Translations under genes and position numbers: made by a program
The notes under the pieces: model-generated
Told to the model about the DNA's origin: nothing
Database searches by the model: none
What the model saw: only the letters and a program-made list of their open reading frames with translations
Shown here: positions 8,333 through 17,494 of the stretch, one piece after another
How positions within the stretch are numbered: position 1 is the first letter of the stretch
Layout: each line of letters begins with the position of its first letter
Source: Deltaproteobacteria bacterium
GTDB lineage: Bacteria; Desulfobacterota; Desulfuromonadia; Desulfuromonadales; Geopsychrobacteraceae
DNA: 64,000 nucleotides
Direction of reading: 5' to 3'
Assembly: GCA_024280335.1 (NCBI GenBank)
Contig: JAJRQI010000030.1
Coordinates: forward strand, 60,614-124,613

Positions 8333-9445
8333 CTATTCTTTCGCTGCGTTCTCTGCCGCTTCTTGCTGCATTCGTTTCAGGGTGCGCTGCGGGATGTAGT
8401 TGCAGAACGGCTCTTCGGCCATGTAGTCGCCATAAACCGCATCGGCACGGGCGCGACAGCCGCCGCAGACGTTGATAAACTCACATTCTCCGCACTTGCC
8501 GCTGTATTTTTTGAAGTCGCGCAGATCGTTGAAAACTTTGGAGTTGTACCAGAGATCCTTAAACGACACCTGTTTGACGTTACCGACCGAGGAGTGAAAA
8601 TAGGAACAGGGTTTGAGATTACCGAAACAGTCGATCAGACAGATGGTCTGCGCGGCGATACAGCCCTTGCCGCCGCCGGTGGAAAAAGTCAGGCTGCGGC
8701 GTTTGAAGTCGACCCCTTCGGCCTTGGCCATCTGCGGTACGATGCGATAATAGTGCGGCGCACAGGTCGGACGCATCAGGATATCATCCTCACCCTTTTC
8801 CTGCTGGTAATGCCAGGCGAGAATCTCTTCATAATCCTCCGCCGAGATCAATTCGCTCATGATCTCCTCGCCGCGACCGGTCGGAACAATCATGAACATG
8901 TACCAGGCGGTCGCGCCGATACTCTTGGCGACCTTGAAGGTCGCGCCGATATCCTGCTGGTTGCGCTTGGTGAAGGAGGAGTTCACCAGAAACTTGATGC
9001 CGTTGCGCTTAAGGGTTTCGGCACCGCGCAGGGTCCCTTCAAAGGCACCTGGGCTGCTGCGGAAATCGTCGTGAATCGCAGCGGTAGAACCGTCGAGAGA
9101 GAGGGAGACCATCTTGATGTCGGCCTCTTTCATCTTGGCGCAGACGTCGTCGGTAATCAGGGTGCCGTTGGTCGCCATGCACATCCGCAATCCCTTGCTG
9201 GTACCGTATTTGGCGATATCGAAGATATCGGCCCGCATCAGCGGCTCACCGCCGGAGAGAACCATCACCGGCGTGCTGACTTCACAGATATCATCGATCA
9301 ACTTAAACGCTTCTTCCGTGCTGAAATCCCCTTCAGCCGCATCCAGATCAGAGGAACAGCGACAGTGGACACAGTTGAGATTGCAACGCTGGGTACTCTC
9401 CCAGGCTAACCATTTTGGGATATATTTTTCCTGCTTGGGACTCAT
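8333..9445 (-). CDS. AhbD-like radical SAM/SPASM protein (putative Fe-coproporphyrin III decarboxylase)
   Basis: A 370-aa radical SAM enzyme. The SAM-cluster motif is C21-x3-C25-x2-C28 (CNLNCVHC), followed by the [13 protein letters not shown]-binding stretch. The C-terminal third has a SPASM-type auxiliary cysteine set: [12 protein letters not shown], then [13 protein letters not shown] and a final FC. The NirJ/AhbC/AhbD group shares this plan. Its position beside hemE, hemH and hemG suggests AhbD, which converts Fe-coproporphyrin III to heme b. A HemN-like coproporphyrinogen role or maturation of a different substrate is not excluded. An AAGGAG site precedes the ATG. Confidence 0.75.
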   Translation of the reverse strand: MSPKQEKYIPKWLAWESTQRCNLNCVHCRCSSDLDAAEGDFSTEEAFKLIDDICEVSTPVMVLSGGEPLMRADIFDIAKYGTSKGLRMCMATNGTLITDDVCAKMKEADIKMVSLSLDGSTAAIHDDFRSSPGAFEGTLRGAETLKRNGIKFLVNSSFTKRNQQDIGATFKVAKSIGATAWYMFMIVPTGRGEEIMSELISAEDYEEILAWHYQQEKGEDDILMRPTCAPHYYRIVPQMAKAEGVDFKRRSLTFSTGGGKGCIAAQTICLIDCFGNLKPCSYFHSSVGNVKQVSFKDLWYNSKVFNDLRDFKKYSGKCGECEFINVCGGCRARADAVYGDYMAEEPFCNYIPQRTLKRMQQEAAENAAKE

Positions 9446-9660
9446 TCGGACTCCTTGAAATCGGTTCGCAAATTGTCGAGTAAAGCACTCAATCGACAGG
9501 CGCTCGCAATCAGAACAGAATACAACAGATAGCTGGTAAAACTCAAGAAATGGCTACCGCCGGTGTCATGAATCCTTGCCGACCGCGCTGACCGGGGGTG
9601 CCGCAGGCTGCAATCCCTTCAGCTTCGCTGTTTCAATCCGGCCGATGGCAGGTCAAACCC

Positions 9661-9704
9661 AAAAAAAACCGGGGAGCCGCATGTCTCGGCTCCCCGGTTT
9701 TTTT
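9661..9704. terminator. Bidirectional rho-independent terminator
   Basis: A-run, then CCGGGGAGCC / GGCTCCCCGG arms, then a T-run. It lies just past the nitronate-monooxygenase-like stop. The remaining 200 bases up to 9445 show no gene or clear element. Confidence 0.85.
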
Positions 9705-9723
9705 CTTCTCTGTTCTCTGTAGA

Positions 9724-10803
9724 TCAGCCCGCGTCGCGTTCGGTCGGCGGAAACAGCTCCTCAAAAACGTCCTTGACCGTATCGATCCGTTCCGCCTTCC
9801 AGGCGTTGCTGCCGCAAAAAACCAGCCCGGTCTGCATATCCCCCTTTTGCGCCCGGTCGAGAGCATGAACAATACAAAAACGCTCCTGTCCGGCCTTGTA
9901 GGCGCACTTTTTCAGGCAGCCGGAGGGGCAACGTTGATTCGCATCCAGATCACGCTGGCGGATCTGCTCAAGATTCCCCTTGATCGCCCGTCCCGGCAGC
10001 CCGGCCGGACTCATGATCAAACCGATATCTTCCTTGCCGCACTGAATGTAGGCCTGCTTGAAGGAATCGGCAGCGTCACATTCTTCCGTCACAACAAAAC
10101 GGGTGCCCATCTGCACACCGTCGGCGCCCTGGTCGAGGGCATACTGCAGATCCTGCCGGTCCCACACGCCCCCGGCAGCGATCACCGGAATGTCCTGCTG
10201 CCACTTTTCCTTGAAGTAGGCTTTCACCCCGCGCACCGTGGCATACTGATCATATTCACCGGTACCGATTTTTTCCGGTTTCTCGCCGAGGTGGCCACCG
10301 GCAGTATCCGGATCTTCGACTACCACCGCATCGGGAAAACGCTGAAAAGACTTTTGCCATTTCCGAGTGATCAGCTCTGCCGCCTTGATCGAGGAGACAA
10401 TCGGCACCAAGGCAACATCCGGGTAATCGACGGTCAATCCCGGCAATGACATCGGCAAACCGGCACCACAGATTATCAGCTTAGCCCCAGCTTCGCAGGA
10501 AGCCTTAACAATATCGTCAAAGTTGCTCACGGCAACCATGCAGTTGACACCAATCACCCCTTCCGGAGCGATGTCGTAAGCCTTGCGCAACTCATCGATC
10601 AGCGCCTGCCGATCCGCAGCAAAAAAGTTTTTACCATCGTAATGCTCACTATTCAGCGCCAACCCGGCGGTGGCAATAATCCCAATGCCGCCATTGAGCG
10701 CAACATGGCCAGCCAGTCGATGCCCAGAGACGCGAACCCCCATCCCCCCCTGGATCAGCGGAAAAGGAACGCTGTGCTTGCCGATCGTCAATCTTTTCTG
10801 CAT
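9724..10803 (-). CDS. NPD-family FMN flavoprotein (nitronate monooxygenase / FabK-like)
   Basis: A 359-aa TIM-barrel flavoprotein. It has the N-terminal PLIQGGMGVRVSG segment, a VVVEDPDTAGGH segment with the family histidine, and the FMN phosphate-binding IPVIAAGGVWDRQDLQYALDQGADGVQMGTRF region (split here only for description). The family includes nitronate monooxygenases and the enoyl-ACP reductase FabK. The C-terminus adds a cysteine cluster (CPSGCLKKC, then FC) not needed for the barrel and perhaps binding metal. The family match is secure; the substrate is not. Confidence 0.85.
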   Translation of the reverse strand: MQKRLTIGKHSVPFPLIQGGMGVRVSGHRLAGHVALNGGIGIIATAGLALNSEHYDGKNFFAADRQALIDELRKAYDIAPEGVIGVNCMVAVSNFDDIVKASCEAGAKLIICGAGLPMSLPGLTVDYPDVALVPIVSSIKAAELITRKWQKSFQRFPDAVVVEDPDTAGGHLGEKPEKIGTGEYDQYATVRGVKAYFKEKWQQDIPVIAAGGVWDRQDLQYALDQGADGVQMGTRFVVTEECDAADSFKQAYIQCGKEDIGLIMSPAGLPGRAIKGNLEQIRQRDLDANQRCPSGCLKKCAYKAGQERFCIVHALDRAQKGDMQTGLVFCGSNAWKAERIDTVKDVFEELFPPTERDAG

Positions 10804-10851
10804 AGATTACTCCTGTTGAATTATCGAGTCGGAATATTATCAGCTCACAGC

Positions 10852-10879
10852 TTGGCGGAATGTAATACTTCTGTAAAAT
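10852..10879 (+). promoter_or_regulatory. Possible sigma70 promoter for the two-component pair
   Basis: TTGGCG at 10852-10857, 16-nt spacer, TAAAAT at 10874-10879. It is a moderate match upstream of the kinase at 10985. Confidence 0.35.
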
Positions 10880-10917
10880 CTCTCTTGTTCCCGCTGGTTA
10901 GCGGTGGTAATAGAGTA

Positions 10918-10946
10918 ATGGCTAAGCAAATTTTTTGCTTAGCCAT
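10918..10946. repeat. Perfect 13-bp palindrome in the kinase leader
   Basis: ATGGCTAAGCAAA, a 3-nt loop, then TTTGCTTAGCCAT. The 13-nt arm is identical to the left end of the 127-bp palindrome at 63125-63251. It may be a collapsed derivative of that family, or an attenuator for the downstream kinase. Confidence 0.6.
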
Positions 10947-10984
10947 CTAATTCTTTCTTTTTTGCGAGAGCATCGTAGAGTGAT

Positions 10985-11935
10985 ATGAAACTGTTCCGCC
11001 GAATTTTTCACCCATTAATCGCCTTCATCGGCATCCAGTTACTCTGGATCCTGCTGCTGGTCTCCTGGATCTACTGGTTTCTCGGTCGTCACCAGGAGCT
11101 CAAAGAGCTGGCGGCCCGCTACCAGGCTGAATGGCTGCCGGAGAAGACCGATTGGCTGATCCTGGCCGAAGGGATTGTCCTGCTGGTGGCGATTCTGGTC
11201 GGCACCTACGTCATCTTCCTCTATTGGCGACGACAAGCGGCTCTTAACCGTGCCCAACGCAACTTCATCAATCAGGTAACCCACGAATTAAAATCGCCGC
11301 TGGCCTCGATCCAGCTGCATCTCGAAACCATTGAAATGCGCAAACCCGCCCCGCAACAGTTGCAGAAGTTTGTCAAAGTGATGCAGGGGGATACCGAACG
11401 GCTGCACGGCCTGATCAACAACCTGCTGACAGCCGGACAGCTGGAACACAGGTCAGGCAACCTTAACCTGCGCCGGGGTGATCTCTCACAGGCGATCGAA
11501 GCTTATTTGCAGCGGGAAAGCTCCGGCTTGCCGAAACAAGGGCAGCTGCACTGGAGCATCGAACCAGGATTGATCGCCAAATTTGATGGTGAACTTTTCG
11601 ATACGGCTCTTCGCAACCTGCTGGAAAACGCGATACTCTACGCCGAGGGGCCGCCCCAAATTACGGTCTGCCTGAAACGGGACAACAAGATGGCGCATTT
11701 AAGCGTTGCCGATCAGGGCCGTGGGATCGAATCCAATTACCACAAAAAAGTTTTCCGCATGTTCTATCGAGTTCGCCGTGGCGACCGCACCATCCGCGGC
11801 AGCGGCCTCGGCCTGTTTATCGTCCGTAACGTCCTGCGCCTGCACGGCGGCAAGGTCTGGCTGGAAAGCCCCGGCAGCGGCCGTGGCACCACCGTCCACC
11901 TGCTGATTCCACTAGCCCCCCCGGGAGATCACTGA
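10985..11935 (+). CDS. Membrane sensor histidine kinase
   Basis: 316 aa. Two membrane helices (about 11-33 and 58-80) bracket a very short periplasmic loop of about 25 residues. The catalytic module follows at once, without an obvious HAMP domain. The phosphoacceptor is His100 in QVTHELKSPLASI. The ATPase has an N box (LLENAILYAE), G1 (DQGRGIES) and G2 (GSGLGLFIV). The loop is too short for a large ligand-binding domain, so sensing may occur in or at the membrane. Its stop overlaps the start of the regulator gene by one base. Confidence 0.9.
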   Translation: MKLFRRIFHPLIAFIGIQLLWILLLVSWIYWFLGRHQELKELAARYQAEWLPEKTDWLILAEGIVLLVAILVGTYVIFLYWRRQAALNRAQRNFINQVTHELKSPLASIQLHLETIEMRKPAPQQLQKFVKVMQGDTERLHGLINNLLTAGQLEHRSGNLNLRRGDLSQAIEAYLQRESSGLPKQGQLHWSIEPGLIAKFDGELFDTALRNLLENAILYAEGPPQITVCLKRDNKMAHLSVADQGRGIESNYHKKVFRMFYRVRRGDRTIRGSGLGLFIVRNVLRLHGGKVWLESPGSGRGTTVHLLIPLAPPGDH

Positions 11936-12645
11936 TGAGCAAGAAGACCTCGATCCTGCTGGTTGAAGATGAGCCGAACATTGCCCAGGGACTGATTTAC
12001 AATCTGCAGGCGGAAGGCTACCGGGTCAGTCACGTTGAAAGTGGCGAAGATGCCCTCGCCTATCTGGCCGATCACGCCTGCGCCCTATTGATTCTGGATC
12101 TGATGCTGCCGGGGATCGACGGCCTCCAGGTTTGTCGCAAAATCCGCGAGCAGGACCTGCAGTTGCCGATTCTGATGCTGACCGCAAGAGGTGCTGAGCA
12201 GGATCGGGTTGCCGGCCTCATTGAAGGCGCCGACGACTACCTGAGCAAGCCGTTCAACCTGAAAGAATTCCTGCTGCGGGTCAGCGGCCTATTGCGTCGT
12301 TCCAACTGGCAGCAACCGGTTCCCCTGAATACCCGTTACCGCTTCGGCAGCAACGCCATCGACCTGCAGACCCATCAGGCTGACACCGCTGCCGGGAAGC
12401 TGCAACTGACCGAACTGGAAATGAAAATGTTAAGCCTGTTTTTCGCCAACGAAGGGAGCGTCATTTCACGCGGTGAACTGCTTGAATCGGTCTGGGAACT
12501 CGATCCGGACACCGAAACCAGAACCCTGGATAATTTTATCGTTCGGCTGCGCAAGTATTTTGAAAGCGACTCAAGCAAGCCCCGTCACTTTCTCACGATT
12601 CGCGGTCGCGGCTACCGCTTCGTAAAACAGCCGGAGCAGGATTGA
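11935..12645 (+). CDS. OmpR/PhoB-family response regulator
   Basis: 236 aa. The receiver has the acidic pocket near residues 11-12, the phosphoacceptor Asp55 in LLILDLMLPG, and Lys105 in LSKPF. A winged-helix DNA-binding domain follows, with the typical end TLDNFIVRLRKYF and IRGRGYRF. It is the partner of the overlapping kinase. Target genes are not evident; the divergent-side flavoprotein and the convergent T2SS operon are both neighbours. Confidence 0.93.
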   Translation: MSKKTSILLVEDEPNIAQGLIYNLQAEGYRVSHVESGEDALAYLADHACALLILDLMLPGIDGLQVCRKIREQDLQLPILMLTARGAEQDRVAGLIEGADDYLSKPFNLKEFLLRVSGLLRRSNWQQPVPLNTRYRFGSNAIDLQTHQADTAAGKLQLTELEMKMLSLFFANEGSVISRGELLESVWELDPDTETRTLDNFIVRLRKYFESDSSKPRHFLTIRGRGYRFVKQPEQD

Positions 12646-12659
12646 ATTCGCGACAAAAG

Positions 12660-12728
12660 ATAAATCCCCCCTCGCCCCCCTTTGTTAAAGGGGGGAATTC
12701 TACCTCCCCCTTAGCAAAAGGGGATTTC
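12660..12728. repeat. Nested GGGGG/CCCCC hairpin repeat between convergent genes
   Basis: Inner hairpin CCCCCTTTGTTAAAGGGGG at about 12676-12694. The flanks add further CCCCC and AGGGG tracts that can pair, ending in GGGGATTTCGCC. This resembles a dispersed intergenic repeat seen in many bacterial genomes. It separates the regulator stop from gspN and could terminate both transcripts. Confidence 0.6.
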
Positions 12729-12794
12729 GCCATCGAGCAACCCGGCGGCAGAGCGACGCAGAGATTACGGAAAAGAGCCATTCTCGGCGAAAAA

Positions 12795-13673
12795 TTACCT
12801 GAGTACCGGCTGCGCCAGACTGCCGCCGAGGCGCAACAGGTAGCTGCCGTCAGCGGTCGGCTTGGCACCGGACAGACTGAGCAGGTCGCGCAGTGAATCC
12901 GGTGTTGTCTGGGTGGGCAGCAGCCGGAGGTTCAGATTAAGGCGGGTCTTTGCGGCCGTTTCAGCAACCAGCATCGTGCCACCTCCGCTGAGTTCAATCA
13001 TCCCGTCACAGAATAATAGTTTTTCCAGACTCAAACGGTGCTGATTGAACTTCCCCTCGACCCTGACCAGTCCGAGAGATAGCGAAGTCGGCAGGCCGAG
13101 CCGTTCCAGTCCGAGCAGGTGGGCATCCTGCACTTGCAGTTTAAACTCGCCGCTGCCGGTCATGGCCGCAGAGAGTTGCCGGCCCGCAAGGCGGCCATTC
13201 AGCACACCCTGCAGCCGGTAGAGGGCTTCCTCCTTCTGCAGCAGGACAAGGTCAACATCACCGAACACAAGGTTCAGTTGACCGCCTTTGCTCGCTTGCA
13301 TATCGAAAGATCCGCCGGCCAACCCGCCCTGCAAATCAAGCGCAGGATCCCCGGAGAACAGGGAAAGCCAAACCGGTGAAAGCTGCACCCCCTCCAGCTC
13401 TAGCGGAGCGAATTCCGGCAAAGCCGGCAAAACCTGCAGATCCAACTCCAGACCGAGAGGAAAGAGCATCGTAGCATTGCTTCCCCGCATTTGCAGTCCG
13501 GTCTGCTGTGATGCTTCAACAACCAGCCGTCGCTGGAGAAGTTCAGCCGGAAAGGAGGCCCAGAAAGAGAAGAAGGCGCTGGCGACAAACAGCAGAACGC
13601 AGAGCAGGAGCAGGCGCCTGTTTCCGGCCAGCCGCTGCCAGCCGCTGCTCAATTTGGGGGCTGCCGGATTCAT
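12795..13673 (-). CDS. gspN: Type II secretion system protein N
   Basis: 292 aa with one N-terminal membrane helix (about residues 18-38). A long beta-rich periplasmic region follows, with many short hydrophobic strands and little else recognisable. Identification rests mainly on position as the last gene of the gspC-N operon and on length and topology. GspN is the least conserved and often missing component. Its start overlaps the gspM stop. Confidence 0.75.
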   Translation of the reverse strand: MNPAAPKLSSGWQRLAGNRRLLLLCVLLFVASAFFSFWASFPAELLQRRLVVEASQQTGLQMRGSNATMLFPLGLELDLQVLPALPEFAPLELEGVQLSPVWLSLFSGDPALDLQGGLAGGSFDMQASKGGQLNLVFGDVDLVLLQKEEALYRLQGVLNGRLAGRQLSAAMTGSGEFKLQVQDAHLLGLERLGLPTSLSLGLVRVEGKFNQHRLSLEKLLFCDGMIELSGGGTMLVAETAAKTRLNLNLRLLPTQTTPDSLRDLLSLSGAKPTADGSYLLRLGGSLAQPVLR

Positions 13674-14188
13674 AGTTTCTCCAGTGACATCAGAACCATG
13701 TTGACATCCAGTTCGGAGCGATTATCAAAGCGTGGTTTGACCCGCAACGACTTCACCTGCACTCCGCCACTGCGATATTCGACCATGTGCAGCAATTTGA
13801 CCAGCTGCCCCAGACTGAGCTTTTCCAGCCGGATTTCCACCAACTGCTGGCGAAAATCACCCTGCATGGTCGCCGGTTGCGGACGCATGGAGAGCAGCTG
13901 TTCACGGACCCCGGTCTGTTCGGCAAAACGTTCTACCTGCGAGAAAAGCGGCTTATTCCCCTGCCGTCGGGTATTAACCGTTGCCAGCTGTTGTTTGAGC
14001 TGCTGCAACTGCTGCTGCATCTGCTGCACTTTGCCCAGATTGCGCTGCTGCGCAGCGATCCGCCGATCGAGATTGCTCATGGCCGTAAAATACGGATTGA
14101 GCAACGCAAACCAGATCAGAATCAGCAGCAGGGCCACCGCTCCGGCAGAAACAATCAGTCGTTCTCGTGGGTTGAGGCTTTTGATCAT
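13670..14188 (-). CDS. gspM: Type II secretion system protein M
   Basis: 172 aa bitopic inner-membrane protein. It has a short cytoplasmic start, one helix (ALLLILIWFALLNPYF, about 19-34), a Gln-rich coiled coil (about 48-70) and a small ferredoxin-like periplasmic domain. GspM binds GspL in the inner-membrane platform. It overlaps gspL and gspN by 4 nt each, indicating translational coupling. Confidence 0.85.
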   Translation of the reverse strand: MIKSLNPRERLIVSAGAVALLLILIWFALLNPYFTAMSNLDRRIAAQQRNLGKVQQMQQQLQQLKQQLATVNTRRQGNKPLFSQVERFAEQTGVREQLLSMRPQPATMQGDFRQQLVEIRLEKLSLGQLVKLLHMVEYRSGGVQVKSLRVKPRFDNRSELDVNMVLMSLEKL

Positions 14189-15573
14189 CGGCCGCCTCCA
14201 CCGTATAGTTTCAAGCGTAATTCGAAGTCGACCTGATCGTTATCCGCGACCAGTTTGGCATTGCTGATTTCAACGCTTTGGAACAGCGGATTGGCGGTGA
14301 GCAATTCGGTAATCCGGTTAACTGCATCGAAAGAATCGGTCACCCCATTCAGCCGCACCTCCTCACTGCTGTAGCTGAACTCGCGAACGTCGACTTTAAT
14401 CTCGCTGCTGATCCCATTGGAAAGAGCTTGCAGTACGGTCGCCGCCCCATGACCGCCAAGGCCGAACAGCTGCACCTGTTGCTGCAACTCCTGCAACTGA
14501 CTCTCAATCTGTAACGGGATATCAACCAGCGGTGTATCAGGCGGCATCAGCTGGTTAAACAGCTGCGTCTGTTGCTGCTTCAATGCCGATACTTCGCGGG
14601 TTTTCTGCAGGTAGCCCAGATACATACTGACGCCGGTACCGGCCAGGAGCAACAGCAACATCAGCGCAGCCACGACTAGCTTGGCACGGAAAATTTCCAA
14701 TTGCCCCTGGACCGCAAACTCCCCCTGACGAAAATTGAACTGTTCACTTTTTTTCACCGTGCGTAATTCTGATAACGCCAACAATGCGGCCGGAGCCATC
14801 TCACAGCTTAACTCGGAGCCGAAGACATCTTCCGCCGGAATAAGAATAGTCCGCTCGGAGCGGTGCAGTTCGATGAGAATTTTTTCCGAGACTCCTGCAC
14901 CGATCACCCAAAGCGGCAACCCCTCGGTACCGATGGAATTTTCCAGCTGGCTGACCTGGCTGGAGATAAAATCGAGGATTTCATCCTCACTCGATTCGCT
15001 GGTTCCAGGCAGCAGACGGTAATCCCGGAGCATCCCGTCATAGATCAGCGCCACCACCACCTCCAGCTTGCGGCTGTAGATCAGAATCCCCTCCTGCTTG
15101 GCCAAAACCGGCAACAGCGCAAAAGGGAACAGGTCGATCCGCCGGGGATTCTGTTGCGGATCTGAAAAGTGGGTCAACAGATCGTCAACCTCCAGTCGAT
15201 TGACGACTGCGGCATCAACCTCATAATCGTTCTCCCGCGCTCGCGCCGGCAAAAAGGAGATCAGATGTTCTTCCAGCGGGACCGGCAACTGCGAGGAGAG
15301 TTCCAACGGCAATGCGGCAGCAATCTTGCTTTTTTCTCGGAACGGAAAGCGCAACCGCCGGAACAAACCGACCCGGCAGGGCAGCGCGACAGCCATCCGG
15401 TCACTGAGCGCAGCATCGCCACCGATCATCTCATTGATCATCAGGGCGGCCTCTTCCGGTGACGCGTAGCAACGCTTGTCCAGTTCGACATCGATCCGGC
15501 CTGCGGTCGCAGTTAAGATGGCCACCCTGGCCACGCCACCTTCCATATCGATACCGATAAATCGCTTTGACAT
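14185..15573 (-). CDS. gspL: Type II secretion system protein L
   Basis: 462 aa. The N-terminal 280 residues form an actin/PilM-like cytoplasmic domain (RFIGIDMEGGVARVAIL at the start). One membrane helix (LVVAALMLLLLLAGTGVSM, about 300-318) and a periplasmic domain with a Gln-rich coiled coil follow. GspL recruits the GspE ATPase to the membrane and partners GspM. It lies 3 nt from gspK and overlaps gspM. Confidence 0.88.
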   Translation of the reverse strand: MSKRFIGIDMEGGVARVAILTATAGRIDVELDKRCYASPEEAALMINEMIGGDAALSDRMAVALPCRVGLFRRLRFPFREKSKIAAALPLELSSQLPVPLEEHLISFLPARARENDYEVDAAVVNRLEVDDLLTHFSDPQQNPRRIDLFPFALLPVLAKQEGILIYSRKLEVVVALIYDGMLRDYRLLPGTSESSEDEILDFISSQVSQLENSIGTEGLPLWVIGAGVSEKILIELHRSERTILIPAEDVFGSELSCEMAPAALLALSELRTVKKSEQFNFRQGEFAVQGQLEIFRAKLVVAALMLLLLLAGTGVSMYLGYLQKTREVSALKQQQTQLFNQLMPPDTPLVDIPLQIESQLQELQQQVQLFGLGGHGAATVLQALSNGISSEIKVDVREFSYSSEEVRLNGVTDSFDAVNRITELLTANPLFQSVEISNAKLVADNDQVDFELRLKLYGGGGR

Positions 15574-15576
15574 AAA

Positions 15577-16518
15577 CTATTCCACTTTCAAACTCAGGAG
15601 TTGATTCCCGTCTTTCACAATCAAGGCCTGCGCAATACGGCTCACCTGATTAATCCGCCCACGGCTTTCTACGTTGAAAAGCGAACCCTTTACCCCGACC
15701 GACCCCGACCGCCAAGCTGCCGCCCACCGGTCATTGATCCCCTCTGCCTGCGCCAGATCACTCAATTGGCGATAGGGCGAGTGTCGCCGGTAACTGAGCA
15801 GGGCAGCAATATCCTGTTGATCAAAAATAATCTCTGCATCGAGCGCAGAGAACTGCCAGGCGTAGAGCACCGCTGCGGAGGCCGTATTGACGTTGATCTT
15901 TTCATCCCCGAAGACCCGGACGTCGTTTTTCAAGCGCCTGATTGTTTCTGCCTCGAAGCCGCGAACCATCTGCAGTTCGTTCAGGGTATCCAGATGGCCA
16001 CCCTTGCGGCTATAAGCCGGCTGCTGCTCGGCATAGTAACCGTCATCCGGGGTGACCCGGGTCCGGTCAGCGTCGAACCAGTAAACCAGCGCATCGGCCA
16101 ACAACCGGGCCTCGGTAGCGTCGACCGCCAACAGTTCCTGGCACAAAGCGATAAAGCGATGATAACCGGGCAGTCGGTTCCCCCGATTGTCCGCCACCGA
16201 ATTCAGATTAAAACGGCCGCTGAAATCCTCGATCTTCAGGCTGACGTCGCCATCCCCTGCCGGAATACTGCTGAGCAGATCGCCCCAGAACTCGGAAGCA
16301 TGGTCAAACTCGTTTTTATCCTCCTGCAAAATCATTCGCGCCGCTTCCACTCCGCCGCGCGCCAGGTAAAAGGCTTTAGTCCGGTCGCGGAAGGTTTCGG
16401 TGGCACGCAGATCAACCAGGGTCGAAAATGAGAACTCCACCAGCAGGGAACTGAGCAGTGCCACCACCACCAGGACCATCAGCAAAGCCATCCCCTCCTG
16501 ATTGCGCAGCGGATTCAT
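15577..16518 (-). CDS. gspK: Minor pseudopilin GspK
   Basis: 313 aa, much longer than the other pseudopilins, as expected for GspK, which caps the pseudopilus tip. The prepilin leader ends NQEG before MALLMVLVVVALLSSLL. The usual Glu at +5 is absent, a hallmark of GspK. The large alpha domain contains INVNTASAAVLYAW, the helix-hairpin-helix-like stretch of the family. It overlaps gspJ by 4 nt. Confidence 0.92.
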   Translation of the reverse strand: MNPLRNQEGMALLMVLVVVALLSSLLVEFSFSTLVDLRATETFRDRTKAFYLARGGVEAARMILQEDKNEFDHASEFWGDLLSSIPAGDGDVSLKIEDFSGRFNLNSVADNRGNRLPGYHRFIALCQELLAVDATEARLLADALVYWFDADRTRVTPDDGYYAEQQPAYSRKGGHLDTLNELQMVRGFEAETIRRLKNDVRVFGDEKINVNTASAAVLYAWQFSALDAEIIFDQQDIAALLSYRRHSPYRQLSDLAQAEGINDRWAAAWRSGSVGVKGSLFNVESRGRINQVSRIAQALIVKDGNQLLSLKVE

Positions 16519-17105
16519 CCCTTGACCTCCGGCAGCACAAAACTGCTGCGAAAGGGGATAAGCCGCCCCGCGATCTCCAGTTCCAGGGAGATTTCGATCA
16601 TCTGCGGTGCACCGCCCGCCGACCAGCGCTCTGCCCAGTTGCCCTGTCGATAGTAGCGAATCTGAAAATCTTTTACCCCGGAGAGAAACAGCAACGGCTG
16701 CGAAGCGGCCAGATCTGCCAGCAGGACCTGCTCGCTGCGGTAGAGGGTGGCCAGCCCCTCATCATCCCGGCGCAATTCATAGCGGACCCGTGATACGCCG
16801 CCCCGCTGCTGCAGTAACGGCGAAGCCAGCTCGGTGTTAAATTCCAGGAACAACTCCCCGTCGAGAGATTTTCCGCCGTTCAGTACCGCCTGCGAGCCGA
16901 CCGCCAGCAGTCGTAAGCTGCGCAACTCACCGCCGATCCGATCGTAAAATATCCGCACCTGGTGATAAGCATCCCCTTCCGCTTGCAACCGGTTGCGGGC
17001 GCCGCTGACCGACGTAAAAACTCCGTAGATGGTCGTTAACAGCAATGAACCGATGAAGATCGCCAGCAGCACCTCGATCAGAGTAAAGCCACGTGCATTG
17101 CGCAT
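16515..17105 (-). CDS. gspJ: Minor pseudopilin GspJ
   Basis: 196 aa. The type IV leader is MRNARG followed by FTLIEVLLAIFIGSLLLTT, with Glu at +5. The rest is a beta-rich periplasmic domain. With GspI and GspK it forms the tip complex that starts the pseudopilus. The start shares one base with the gspI stop. Confidence 0.92.
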   Translation of the reverse strand: MRNARGFTLIEVLLAIFIGSLLLTTIYGVFTSVSGARNRLQAEGDAYHQVRIFYDRIGGELRSLRLLAVGSQAVLNGGKSLDGELFLEFNTELASPLLQQRGGVSRVRYELRRDDEGLATLYRSEQVLLADLAASQPLLFLSGVKDFQIRYYRQGNWAERWSAGGAPQMIEISLELEIAGRLIPFRSSFVLPEVKG

Positions 17106-17494
17106 CAGCCCCCCTCCCTGACCGGCAGAAACGAGGTTAAACGAACTAACTCATTGCGCGCCGCATCCCCCCAGAGGACCGACACCGTGACCTGCTTTAC
17201 GTTCGTAATCAAGGTTTCCTGATAACTGACCTGCCAACGGAAATCAGCATAAGGTTCAAGAAAAACGTCTTCGCGCGGCTGCCAGTCACGTTTTATCCCG
17301 CCCGCCAACTCCTCTTCACTGATCAGTTGCTGAGCCAACAGGGTTCCCCGGGTCAACCGCTGGATTCGCTCCTGAACCAGAATCGAGCGGTTCGACAAGC
17401 CGAGCAGACTGACCAGGGCGATAGAGACGATCGCCAAGGCGATCATCATCTCCAGCAGGGTAAAGCCATCATCGTTAGAGTTTCGGACGCTCAT
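17105..17494 (-). CDS. gspI: Minor pseudopilin GspI
   Basis: 129 aa. Leader MSVRNSNDDG, then FTLLEMMIALAIVSIALVSL with Glu at +5. Size is normal for GspI. It overlaps the end of gspH by 20 nt. Confidence 0.92.
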   Translation of the reverse strand: MSVRNSNDDGFTLLEMMIALAIVSIALVSLLGLSNRSILVQERIQRLTRGTLLAQQLISEEELAGGIKRDWQPREDVFLEPYADFRWQVSYQETLITNVKQVTVSVLWGDAARNELVRLTSFLPVREGG

